Assembly (NCBI GenBank): GCA_019915015.1
Contig: JAHBBC010000014.1
Location: 496,001 to 560,000 of the forward strand
Length of the DNA: 64,000 bases
Source of the DNA: Auriscalpium vulgare
Lineage: Eukaryota > Basidiomycota > Agaricomycetes > Russulales > Auriscalpiaceae
Direction: 5' to 3'
Part shown: positions 32,602-43,250 of the stretch, one piece after another
Layout of the letters: each line of letters opens with the position of its first letter
Position numbering within the stretch: position 1 is the first letter of the stretch
Made by a program: the position numbers and the translations under genes
Notes under the pieces: model-generated
The model's input: only the letters and a program-made list of their open reading frames with translations
What the model was told of the DNA's origin: nothing
Databases searched by the model: none

Positions 32602-34262
32602 ATGGTCAAGACTCGCCCCAAACTCACCAAGGCCCAGAAGGAGGCACGCGCGAAGAAGTCGCTGTCCCTCTTGCGAGCCATAACCAAGGCCCAGAGTTCC
32701 CAGCTGGAAACTGCGAAGCAAATTGCCAAAGAGCATGGACGGTGAGCGAGACAGTCATGACGCTCGAAAAGCCTCACTGAAAGCAAGCTCCTCAGGACGT
32801 TCAAATGGGTTTTAGGCCGTTTGCTTATGGGTGGTCGGCAGCTTCGACAGCGACGCACCACAAGCGCGTGGACGACCCACCTGGCACAGTCCCTGAGGGA
32901 CATCAACTCAGGTATGTTCGCTACCCGCTTGAACTGTGGCAAGCACTCAACGCATTCCCACAGGTCGACCTGTCGGCCAAAAGCTCAAGATTTCCAGCCT
33001 GTTGACCGAGCAGATGGAGGGCATCAAGGACGAGTACAAAGCCTTGGACGAAGAAGAGCTGCAGGAGCTCAGAGAGGAGGGTTTGAAGTCCAAGAAGGAG
33101 AAGGAAACAGCGGCGAGGCAGACCGAGCTCAGCAGGCAGAAGGATTTCAATTCGACGTTCACTTCCTTGGTCGGCGAGGTGAGCTCGTCACGCGCCCAGT
33201 CATACAGCGTCTTGCTAATTAATCCTCCAGGTCGTCGCAGTGCAAGAGCGAACAGACTGCCAGGTTTTGCTGATCGCAGTGCGAGGAGACTCCGTTCACC
33301 AGGCGCAGCCTGTCGTCTATGGCAGCGCAAAGGCCAAGTCGTGGGTGCTGCACGCACTCAACAGCAGCATCAGCGACGCTGCTATCAAGTTCGAAGCTTG
33401 GAGTGTTGGGGACTTTGGCAACGGTACGCCTTCGAGACTCATCGTTGGCCATCTATCAAGCTCACTACATTGAACAGAAAGCCTGCAGTTTGGAAAGGTG
33501 AAGGGCCGGCAGGAGATCGTGTTCTGTTGCGACAGGATTGCGACTGGCTTAGGTGCGTCTCGGGCTCGGCTTGTCGATGCTTCATTGCTAACGTACATTC
33601 TACATACAGATTCTATCCTCCATGAGCTGCGCAAAATTCCTACGAATGTGAAGGGCAAAATGCAGTACAAGAATTACGAAGAGGCCATCGTGCTGCGGTT
33701 CGAAGTCAAGCTCCGAGGCTGGCCAATTGCTGGCACGATCATAGACCCTGGAGTCCTCAAGCGCAAGGAGCTCTCTGCTGTCGCGGTGGCGCTGAAGAAC
33801 GGGAACTGTCGGTGGGAGAAGCTGTCCGCAGAAGAGGCTCGCGTCCGACTCGCTGAGCACGAAGAACGCATCGCATTGCAGCCGGCAGGCATTGCTCAAG
33901 GCAGCGACAAGTCGACAACAACATCCTCGTCGACAGCGCCTTCCACATCGCCCACATCGCCTGCAGCATTCTACACGCCCCCCACCGTTGTGGCTCCCTT
34001 GGCCCTCTCCACTCCAGCAGACGGCCTCGATTTGGTGTTTACCGACGCGGAGTTTGCAGCCATGGAGGCGCTGGCGAACGCCTTCCCTGACTTCCCCGCT
34101 GTGGGCGACCACGGCCTAGAGACACCCGGTGCGACAGCGCTATTGTCGGCGTCGCTCCCCGACGCGCCTCTGCAGTGGGCAGCAGTGCAGACGCCGGGCG
34201 CATCGTCTTCTTCACTCACACAGGAGAATTCCGCTAACAGTACTACTTTAACATGGGTGTAA
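32602..34262 (+). CDS. Uncharacterised agaricomycete protein, KDZ/TET-element type
   Basis: This is a complete six-exon gene: exons 32602-32741, 32796-32911, 32964-33178, 33231-33423, 33478-33552 and 33610-34262, all with GT-AG introns of 51-57 bp and consistent phase. The N-terminus is basic and helical (MVKTRPKLTKAQKEARAKKS, then GGRQLRQRRTTSAW). A coiled-coil-prone middle follows (LDEEELQELREEGLKSKKEK), then LLIAVRGDSVHQAQPVVYGS and KMQYKNYEEAIVL ... LRGWPIAGTIIDPG. These middle and C-terminal motifs match a large family of Agaricomycete proteins of unknown function that I recall as frequent companions of such elements. The tail is Ser/Thr/Pro-rich. Possible DNA-associated role is inference. 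No disabling mutation is seen, so this may be the best preserved cargo gene. Confidence 0.65.
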
Positions 34263-34265
34263 ATA

Positions 34266-34330
34266 CTTGGTGTGAAATGGCCAGTGCACGCATGGCAGTA
34301 CAATTACTCTTAATCGTTGGGAGGGAGGAG
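34266..34330 (-). repeat. Hairpin module, copy 3
   Basis: It overlaps the 3' flank of the preceding gene. On the minus strand it reads CGATTAAGAGTAATTGTA, hairpin GCCATGC-GT-GCACTGGC and CATTTCACACCAAG, followed by T, like copies 1 and 2. Confidence 0.45.
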
Positions 34331-34479
34331 GGCAGGTATCTTCTTGATTTGAAGTAGACTGAATTACAGATTATCTGATTACAGATTGTCAGCCATAAGG
34401 TAGTGTTGTTTCCCCACACGTGTCTTGTCCGGAAGAACAAGTTTGTTACCTTCTACCCCGATCTTCTTCCCCTTTGTGG

Positions 34480-35345
34480 AATCGTGAGGATATTCGCTAC
34501 GCCCCCGCAGTCACGACGCGACTTGCGATCGACACGTGACCCAGTCGCGACGCGCGTCGGAAACATTGCTTTCCGAACGTTCGCAATTGGAAGGCGCATC
34601 CTCGTGTCCTTGTCATCGGAACGCCGCTATCGTGCTCGATATGGTGCTCCTTGTCTATTCCCGCGCTCCCCGACGCTGTTTCCCACAGTCGACGACAGAG
34701 CGGATCGTTTCCCGCGCCGTTTCCTTTGTCCTTTGACAGCGCTGATCGTTCGCTCGACATCGTCCCCCGCCTCGTTCCTCGTCGTCTGACCGTCGCATGA
34801 CTCTCGCACATTGTCCGCACCATTTGATACGACGCCGCTATCTTTTCTTTTGTCTTTCCGATGTTTCCGTACTTACTCGATCGGACACGCACTGTACTCG
34901 TCGCAACGTATAAATAGTCGTCAGATACTCTGCGAAATGCAAGTTACGTTCCCCCCTCATCGCTCCGAGCACAAGTCGTGCACTCTCGCCCTCGTCGTAT
35001 CGTATAGCAGTCAACATCGGTTGACTGCTCTCGCGCCTCAGTCTCAGCCATCGCCTTAGCCTTTGTTCTCGCTTCCCGTCTTATCGCCCTCATCTTGTTC
35101 CATCGTTGTTGCCCCTTTGCCCGAGTCCTCGATCGCAGTCGCGTCGCAGCCTTCCGACGTCGTACGTCGAAGCCTCGCTTTCCGATCGGTCGGAGAGTCG
35201 ATCGATCGCCTCGTCGCTGCTGCGCTCTCGATCGGATCGCAGTACGATTGATCGGAGACGGTCGTCGCTTACTCCGGGACTCCTGACGCTCGCTCGCACA
35301 CACACCGACATCTCTGCAGCGCTCTAGGGATTGGTGCTACGTTAC
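34480..35345 (+). repeat. LTR-like repeat, promoter part
   Basis: This is the forward counterpart of 9440-10240 (minus). It has a TATA box (CGTATAAATAGTCG, about 34908), pyrimidine-rich tracts and ends AGCGCTCTAGGGATTGGT. That could be an LTR end followed by a primer-binding-like TGGT. It is rich in intact CG dinucleotides, so it is younger or less methylated than the copy at 395-1030. Confidence 0.55.
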
Positions 35346-35689
35346 GCATTCCGCCCTACTACCTGGTTGTGTCCATCACCGCTCGAGTGCCCGCCGCTGC
35401 TGTCACCGCTGTCGTTGGCACCCCGCGCACGTCCCTCAAAGTGCGCCCCTACTTGTTGCCCTTGCCGCGCCTCCGTGGCCCTTGTAGCGCGCCGTGACCC
35501 CGTCATTGTGTGCCCCACCTGGCCTATCAACGGGCCCGCCTGGTCCACGTCCGTGCCCCTTATTGCCATCATTGTGCGCCAGGACTGGGCGGATATCGCC
35601 CGGTCTGCGCGCCGCTCGGGTGCTGCGGTACACCCCGCCACGGCATTGGCGGCCGCCGTTGGTGCTCTGCCTGGTCGACGCTAATACGC
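35346..35689 (+). other. GC-rich internal remnant of LTR-like element
   Basis: It follows the LTR-like end and starts with CCCTACTACCTGG, as the other copies do at 11500 and 45835. It is GC-rich with overlapping frames on both strands and no gag or pol motif. It is probably what is left of the internal region. Confidence 0.4.
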
Positions 35690-36134
35690 CTCGCTCCACG
35701 CTGCGAGGCAATCGTTACGGAATTTTTGCACTTTCGTCAAGTCAACAGATACGCAATTCCGGAGATCGCAGCATCACGCAGCAGTGCTCCGGCCGTCCGA
35801 TTGGTTCCTCCGACTGCTCGCAAGATCGGAGCCAGAGTTCCGACCGTTGGAGTCTCGCAGAGCTGTCGAGCAATCGGAATCATGCCTTGGACACCACGCT
35901 CGGACCAGAAACTCCGTCGCACACATCACACGCAGTCATCCGACCCCTCACTCATTGTTCCGACTGCCGCCACGCGACCTCGAGCACAGCGTCTCCCACA
36001 GTTGTCACAACGCGTCGGAATTCCATCAGACATTTTGATCATCGAGATCGTTGTTTCAGCACGTGCAACACGCCTCTCCGACGTCTCTGCGACTTCCGAG
36101 TACCCCCGTGGTTGCGCCATTGTCCTCCGACCAT
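35690..36134 (+). repeat. LTR-like repeat, upstream part (left of P-like insertion)
   Basis: It begins CGCTCCACGCTGCGAGG and aligns with 395-1030 and 10640-11100. It is interrupted at TGTCTAGC (36135-36142) by the P-like transposon and resumes at 42999. Confidence 0.65.
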
Positions 36135-36142
36135 TGTCTAGC
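36135..36142. repeat. Target-site duplication of P-like transposon, left
   Basis: TGTCTAGC is identical to 42991-42998. The uninterrupted repeat at about 11100 supports a single copy at this place in the empty site. Confidence 0.85.
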
Positions 36143-36494
36143 AGGACCCCCGTAACTCACGCCAGGGGTATGATTTTCGCACGGTAGCTAGACGGCGCTT
36201 TGCGCCGGAAGCTCTGAGGGGTCTGAGGTAGCTGGGGGCTAGAATTTGGGGCAAAAGTATGATCCTGATGGTGGTAGTTAGGGGCGCGGTGAACCGATGT
36301 CTGATCACAGAGGTAGTTGGACTAAGTACTGGCGGCAGAAGATTTTGACCCCATAATTACCGGTATAATTCGTACAAGTTGAGACATTAGGTAGAAATTT
36401 ACGTGGCCTGCTGCGTACGACATTCTACGACAACGCCTCGGACCGAACCTGCTTCTTCTGTGCAGCGCATCACCCTCGCAGCCATCCCGGCATC

Positions 36495-38425
36495 GTGCCA
36501 ATGGATGAGTCCATCACAATCTACAACGACGATGAAATACCTATGTTCCGTCCCGAATTATGGATCTCGCAAGGCAAAAGCTATCCCCAGAACCCACCGC
36601 CGGAGCTGCTGGCCTACATCGAGCAGCTCCTCAGGATTCCAACGCTCCCGAGACTTCTTTGCTCCCCAGCGGCACCGAGGATGTTCATTCCTTCGTATCT
36701 ACACCACTCCCTCGTCGCGATCAGCAGCTCATACACCCCTCAACCAAAGCTGTTTTTAGCCATGACGTGGCAGTCTTCCCCATAACCACACTTACAAATC
36801 ACGAAGCCTCCTACGGATGCCTTCGTGGACAAGCTTGCTGCACTCGCACCGCAGCCATCCTGGATGGCGCACAATCAATCATGGACCCACGATATGCAAG
36901 TGGTGCATCCCCGCTGTGGATGATCACTTACTGGCAACGGATGCGTACGGTCCTCCTGGCACAGGAGACGTGGACGGCGAGCGTGCGGTGGCTGCTACAA
37001 GTCGCTGACGGTTCTATGGAAAGCGAACGCACTGTTGCTCTTATCCACTCGCTTCCCTGGCGCCAGCAACTCATGATACCCGGTGCCGCCACATTTACGA
37101 CAACATCAGCCCTTGCTCCGCTGTTATCAGACGGCCTTCTCACCGACACCATCGTTGACATGATGCTCATGTGGTGTGAGAAGCCGCGTTCGGAGCACGC
37201 CAGGAATTGCCAACAACTTCGAGATCGCCGGACACGAGTTCTGGAATGCAATTTCAAAGATCACAGTAATAGAAGACCTGTTCCCCGACTCACCTCGTTA
37301 CCTCAAGAGAATTGAAGACGATCTGCGCACCCATAGAAGGTACTCCTCTTCCCTGTTTTCCTCGCCAAATACAAGCATTTTGTTGTCGTGAAGATCGACG
37401 GTCAAGCGGAAACAATATCCTATGGTGAGTACGTTACTATGTCGCCAATGGGAATGCAATCTTACCATTCCTGTGAAACAAGGCGACGGCTTTACCATCA
37501 GGGACTGCGCCTGCCTAAAGACATCGAGAAGAAATTGCTCTGGTGGACGCGTGTCAAATTCGGCATTGAGTACAAGTGGGAGGGACAGTCGCTTACGACA
37601 GCGAGACAGACAGATCACGTATCGTGTGGCGTGATCGCCGTGAATGCGGTCGCACACGAAACACTGGGCTGGCAGCTTTGGGATGATTCAAGGCGCCACG
37701 TCGAACGGTTGGCGTGGTTCGAGAGGCTCGCTGCCGACCATATTCAATCGGTACGCTATATTTTGCTCATTAGCGACATGAGGACGACGATACTCAGGTG
37801 CTCTGCGCAGGTATCAAGTCATCAGCGACGGTCTGATGCTGTGACAGGCGGCGCCGGACGCGATGAGCCTGTTGCGCATCATATCCCTCGCGGGATGGCC
37901 CACCTTCTAAATCCTCAAGCTTCCGAACCCGGCGAGTCGACCAGAGATGCTGAATGTCTACTTGAAGGATTCAGTCCAGAGGTGGAAGAAAAGCAGATGG
38001 GGCGACGCGGAGACATGGACGAAGGCAGCAAATACGATCCGTCAATTCCACCTCTGTCAATGCCACCTTCTCCTACATCATCATATTCAGTACTTGCATC
38101 TGCTAGTGGCTATGACAGCGACTGCGACGACATACCTATGCCCGATACCACCGATACCAGCTGCGCATACGGCGGTCGTTGCTCTCTCCATCCACTGTCG
38201 ACGATGATCTCCCACCAGTTCCGCGTGGTGGAATGCTGGACCAGGATGGGCCTGGCAGTATCACAGAATGGAGAAGCCATTTGGAAAATGGGACTTCTGA
38301 TGCTGCGTCAATGTCGTCAAGAAGGGTGTCGTCGGTGGGAAGTGAGGCGGAGGATTGCGCATCCGATGGAAGTCGACTGTCAAGGGCATCTAAGAAGATC
38401 ATCAGTTCCATTGGGACGACACTGA
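36495..38425 (+). pseudogene. Ulp1-like (C48) cysteine protease region, probably frameshifted
   Basis: Ulp1-type proteases cleave SUMO-like modifiers. After an N-terminal part beginning MDESITIYNDDE (36501) come LPWRQQLMIPGAATF and LSDGLLTDTIVDMMLMW (about 37060-37170), the usual substrate-side region. Next is KYKHFVVVKIDG with the likely catalytic His (37375-37377), then ARQTDHVSCGVIAVNA with the Gln (37607-37609) and Cys (37625-37627). The expected Asp is not obvious; ISYGE occurs where YGD is usual. Between 37170 and 37390 the family sequence jumps between frames twice without good splice sites, so the copy is probably broken. A Pro/Ser-rich acidic linker follows. In related proteins, from recall, this region may be joined to the downstream transposase-like part. 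Confidence 0.6.
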
Positions 38426-38591
38426 AGGCTGCGCGGGGCTTACTGAAAAGGCGGAGGAAAGGGAGCTCGAGCGCAGACGACAAGACGGCTGCGAGCGCGA
38501 GTGAAGCAACAAGCGCTCAATCTGACCACGACTCAGAGGCTCAGGCGCCTATCCATCCTGCAAAACGCACACGCACTGTCCCTGGGCCCAT

Positions 38592-41500
38592 TCATCCGTT
38601 CTTCGCGCCAAGGGAAAGAATAAGGATGTCATTGCTACCGTGTCTGCAAGCACCGCAAGCGCTGATGTTGGGCCATCGTCTGGAGCAATCAGCACGCGCC
38701 TGGCCAATTCCTTCGTCAAACGCGGTAGGGACGACAACTCAAAGGCGTATACCAAATTCAAGGAGAAAATCCTTGCGCTTGACGACATGGCCGAGTTCTG
38801 TCTAGACGATGTTCGGAAGGTCCGATGCTCTCGATGCAACAAGTACATGCTTATGACTGGGGCGTATCACACCAAGGCATTCAAACAGCACCAGAAAGTT
38901 TGCAAGGGCACAATGCGATCACATACACTGGGCCACATCTGGGCATCAACCTCATCGACGCAGGCCCCGCGCTCCGAGAATGATAGATCGTCCTTGTTTC
39001 GGACTTCGCGCAGCAAAATACGCTCGTGTGCGTCAATATTTTGAGCGCACACCATACGGCGGGGGCGGCGGGCCTTCCCTCGCCGATTTGGCGTTAGAGT
39101 TGTATTCGGCACCAGATTATCGTTCGTTGGATAAGGCCAGAAAGCAAGTAGTCGACACGGAGCAAGAGCATCGGTGGCAGTGGAAGAACTATCGGTCGCC
39201 TCCCCTTCATGTCCTTGCGACAGATTGTCTTCGCACTGTAAGGGTGCCGGAAGAGTCAACTGAGGATGTTACTTGTGTCAACTGCCTCGCTCTGCTGCAT
39301 GTCCACGTATTCCAGAATGCGACTCGCAAGCCAGTCCCCGAGCCTAAGAATCGCCGCTTCACCCCAATCATGCTCAGAAAGACGACATACAGGCCCTCCA
39401 TCGATATGCTCTTACTCATCCCGACCTTGCACCTCTTCTGGAGGCATACGAAGATGTCAGTAGCTTCAAGTTCATAGTATCCCCACGTTACAGCTTCTGA
39501 TCATTGTCTGCACAGAACCCTCATAGTGCATGCCTAGTCTTCGCAAGAGGCGTTATCGAGGGCAAGCATGGCAATTCCTTGTTTGTCGCCTTGATGAACG
39601 ATCTCGTCAAGAAGAAAGATTAGAAGAACGAGGTGTCCCTTTGAACGGCATGCGATATTCAGCCATGACATTGGAGTGGGCGCAAATTATCCACGTCTTA
39701 AGCCCGCGAGCATATGAATCCATGATGAATGTGCTACCCGTACCCGCAGAACGGACACTCCAGTCAGTGTTTACAAGATTGCATTGATACAATTGACTGA
39801 TAAATGACCCGAAGGAAACGTCGTGCGCACGAAGTGCAGTTTCCCATCGGCATCACAGAGGCAACATTTGAATTTATCTACGAACGGCTGAAATCATTGG
39901 ACTACCTTGTGGGTCCCGTTGGCCTCGCATGTGATGATACGAAGCTGCTAGAGTCTTTGAGGCCTCACTGGGACCCAATACGAAAGTGCTACGTGCTTCT
40001 AGGGAGTCCTGGGCGATCCCGTCGTCGTGAGCGACATCAACACACTCGATGCCCTCATCCGCACCAGGAAGATCGAGAAGGCTAAGAAGGTATGAGTTCT
40101 ACGAATACTTCGGAGGCATGCAGCTCACCGACACATGCCAGATACGCGTATGGACCCTCCAGATCCCTCTTCCCGGCGTTCCGACTATCGTCGTTGCGGC
40201 GCTCCCTATCTCAGAGTCAAACTCGGCGGAGCAACTGTTCGTCCACCTGGAATTAATATTGAATGGCCTTCTCTCCCGCAAGATCAACGTTGTATCCTAC
40301 GCCGCAGACGGCACGGCTGTCGAGCGCTCCCTTCAACGTCTCCTGGTCGCTCACGCCGTTGCGTACATTGACTACACCCTCAGGCACCCTATTCGCTCAC
40401 ATCGTGACATCAACCTCCACATTCCTCTCATCGGCGCAGGGCGACAGCCTGTCGCACTCATTCAAGATTCGAACCATGGGCGCAAGACGTACCGGAACAA
40501 CGCATTCTCAGGTGCCCGGATACTTACTTTGGGCAGCTATACGACGTCGTACAGCCACTTCCGCCTTGCAGCAATTGAAGCAACAGGGACATTGTTTCGG
40601 AGGGATGTCGAGAAACTTGATCGACAAGACGACAATGCTGCGACCCGTCTCTTCTCCGGTCATACGCTAGCATGGTTCACCAACGAGCATCGTGAAATGG
40701 TCGGCTCGATTATCTACCTCTTTGTGTTTGGAGAGCTCGTGGATGCATACCAGAATCGATCGATCCCAATTATCGAACGTGTTCGCATGGTGCTGCGTGC
40801 GCACTTCTTCATGGAAATGTGGACCGACTTCATGGACATCGCGGGCTACCGAAAAGCTCAACACTTCATATCTCCCGAGGCACGCGACATCACAAACTTC
40901 CTAGTCGTTGGTTTCCTTCAGTTGGTGATCATCTATCGGGACCACCTCGACGGCAGATACCCATTGCTGCCCTGGCTTCTATCAACCGAAGTCTGTGAGC
41001 ATGTCTTCGGCATTTGTCGACAGCTTGTGAAGGACTTCACCTTGCAAGACTTCTATCATATGATTCCGAAGCTCTCAGTCCGCTTGCGCGAGCATCTCTT
41101 CCTTGCAAAGACATCTGAGGGCAAGGAAAGAGCGAATGGATACAATCATACCTATACCGACAATCGACATCTCGACCTCCATGCCCTCTCCACATTCCTT
41201 CTGATCACGACATTGAGCAAGCAACACAACAGGCCCATTCGGAGGCAGCGAATCTGTGGGACGCTCTCGTACTAGACCCGGATTTTCTGGACAAATTGCA
41301 GAATCAAGCTCACCGTGTTCGCGCATCCCATCGTTGTCGAGTTGGTATTCGCAGGAGGCTTGGGATGCAATCTATGGCCAGTCCGATTCCGAAGACGAGG
41401 GTCCTGAGATGGACGAAGACGAGCCCGAGATGCTCCAGATTGAAAATGGGTTGAAGAAGGCAGAGAATGCAGACGGAGTTGGTGCGGTCTTCGACCAGCA

Positions 41501-42751
41501 GTTGAACGATTTGACTTGCGCAGCAGCTGCCTTATGCGTCCAGAGCACTGTCGACATGTTCGTGTTTTGTCCTCCTCTCACCGCCGATAGATCTTACAGA
41601 GTCTAACCCTCACATTACTAGACTGCAATTGCCTGAAGACACAGCGGATGCAACACGCAAAGACGCTGCACATATAGGGAAGATCCTCGCCCAGTCGCTC
41701 CCTGCTGTGTCCGACCCCGACGAGCGCAGGACCTTCCAGGACACAGTGATCTCTGCTGAATTCGATCTCGAACAGCTCGCAGTCATCCGCCGGTCGCATC
41801 ATACCAGACAGGCTGAGAAAGGTGTCCGAACAAAGGCCTTCAAGTCCTCGGAAGATCTACCACCTTCCTCTGATAACGGTCCACCGCCCAGTCAACGCTC
41901 TCCGAGAAAAAACGCCTTCTGCAGTTGGTCAAGGATGTTCTCAAGCGTCAAGAAGAGCGCGGTGTTACAGAGCGCGGTGTTACCACGGCGCGGGTCGGTC
42001 GATGCGCTGGCGGCAGCCAGCTGCGGGCGGTCGAGACGGAGCAATCAACGGCGAAGAAGCTGTTGCTCCTGCACCAGGGACGGCTGCAAACGCGGCTGAG
42101 GTCGCTGCAAATGCATCGTATCAGGTGCGTCTGCTAGTGTTGTATGAGTGCACATACATGGTATTGACGTCCGCCAGGCTGAACGGAGGCGAGCAGCGAT
42201 CTTCGCAAAGCATCACGTCCCCAAGGTCGCACACTCGGCCAATGTCACGCCGCTCAAACACCTCTACGCTGCTCACACTGGCATGCCGCCTCTTATGGCT
42301 TGGTTCTTGTTGATGAGGCAATCTGCCTTGCAGAAGGTGCGTCGTAATCTTCAACATGACCGGCATGCGCTGATGGCTGGTTAGTCCTGACCATGTACGA
42401 GAAGTCGGCCGGTAAGAACGGCAAACATGGTTGGGCTTCGGACACGTCTCGCATCACCGCTCTTTCTTACATCGCTGTGAGACTGTTCAAGCCGGTCCGA
42501 CACAACCAATTCTCCCTCGCCGATCCTAGCAAGATCCCTCGGTTCGCCTTCCTGAAACCGTCCTACTTCCTGTATGCCCTCGACCATCCCTCCAAACCTC
42601 GGGCTCAACACTAGCTTTGGTAAAATCTGATGGCGCGTGCTATGTCGCCCTCAAGCAGAACGTCGCGAATATCGCTCGTGCTATCAAGGAGCTTAGTGGG
42701 AGGGTCAAGGCGGGTCTTGAACAGGCGGGTGACGATGAACCAGATGAATAG
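38592..42751 (+). CDS. Transposase-like protein with P/THAP9-style motifs
   Basis: The multi-exon region opens with a zinc-finger-like segment [19 protein letters not shown] (38832; Cys2-His-Cys). [19 protein letters not shown] and [16 protein letters not shown] (39170-39320) follow. Then come [12 protein letters not shown] (39920), a 40 bp intron near 40090-40129, [14 protein letters not shown] (Asp at 40307), [20 protein letters not shown] (Asp at 40466), [16 protein letters not shown] (40617) and [16 protein letters not shown] (40979, acidic). DxxHxxKxxRN is the second-Asp motif of P/THAP9 transposases. The C-terminus is [13 protein letters not shown] (42392) and ends at 42751. I recall this as a common, unnamed Agaricomycete family. 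Exon joins outside the 40049-41275 core are not all resolved and frameshifts are possible. Confidence 0.6.
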
Positions 42752-42990
42752 GTCAGTTTGACAGGCCTCTGCGCATCCGTAGTACATCCCCTCCTGCCTG
42801 CACGCAAAGCGGAGCTTTTTACAATAAACTACGATTTTTTTGAAGCTATGATCCTATCCGTGGTAGCTACGGACCCCAAACGGAGGTCTGAGGGGCGAAT
42901 GGTAGCTGGAAGGGGTCGCGAGCCGCAAAAAAAAATGGTAGTTGACCCCGTTTGGCGGATCATACCCCTGGCATGAGTTACGGGGGTCCT

Positions 42991-42998
42991 TGTCTAGC
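42991..42998. repeat. Target-site duplication of P-like transposon, right
   Basis: TGTCTAGC is identical to 36135-36142; the interrupted repeat continues with CCAGCTCTCGAG as in the copy near 11106. Confidence 0.85.
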
Positions 42999-43250
42999 CC
43001 AGCTCTCGAGTTTGCGCCACATTCCTTCGATCCCGATCGTTCTGCGGTCGGACCAGCGCTCCGATTATCCCTCCACAGTTCCAACCATTGCACACGCAGT
43101 ACCGGAGCATTCTTCCGACTGTTCGACGAGTCGCAAGATTGCAACACTCACCTGCGACTCCCTTGCAAGTCGGAGTGCATTCCATCACTCGCCACACCTC
43201 CATTGTCTCCTTTTCTGGTCGTATTGTCTTGTTCAACGTACTTCTTCAGT
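42999..43250 (+). repeat. LTR-like repeat, continuation right of P-like insertion
   Basis: It is the direct continuation of 35690-36134, aligning with about 11106-11340 (AGCTCTCGAG ... GTCTTGTTC). It passes into GC-rich sequence at about 43245. Confidence 0.65.

Larger units (their letters stand above)
36143..42990 (+). mobile_element. P-element-like DNA transposon, 6.85 kb
   Basis: The terminal inverted repeats of about 32 bp start AGGACCCCCGTAACTCA and end GGGGTATGAT, with one mismatch. They are flanked by a perfect 8 bp duplication, TGTCTAGC. The insertion interrupts a known repeat, so both junctions are certain. Seven GGTAGCT/GGTAGTT words, all on the plus strand, lie just inside the ends (36183, 36227, 36273, 36312; 42862, 42901, 42937) and may be transposase-binding sites. 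Inside are a Ulp1-like protease region and a transposase-like protein with P/THAP9-style motifs. An 8 bp duplication is usual for the P superfamily, but also for hAT. Confidence 0.85.

Noticed and set aside
34480..36134. Autonomous LTR retrotransposon
   Set aside because: LTR-like ends only; I could find no gag, protease, reverse transcriptase or integrase motif in the window.
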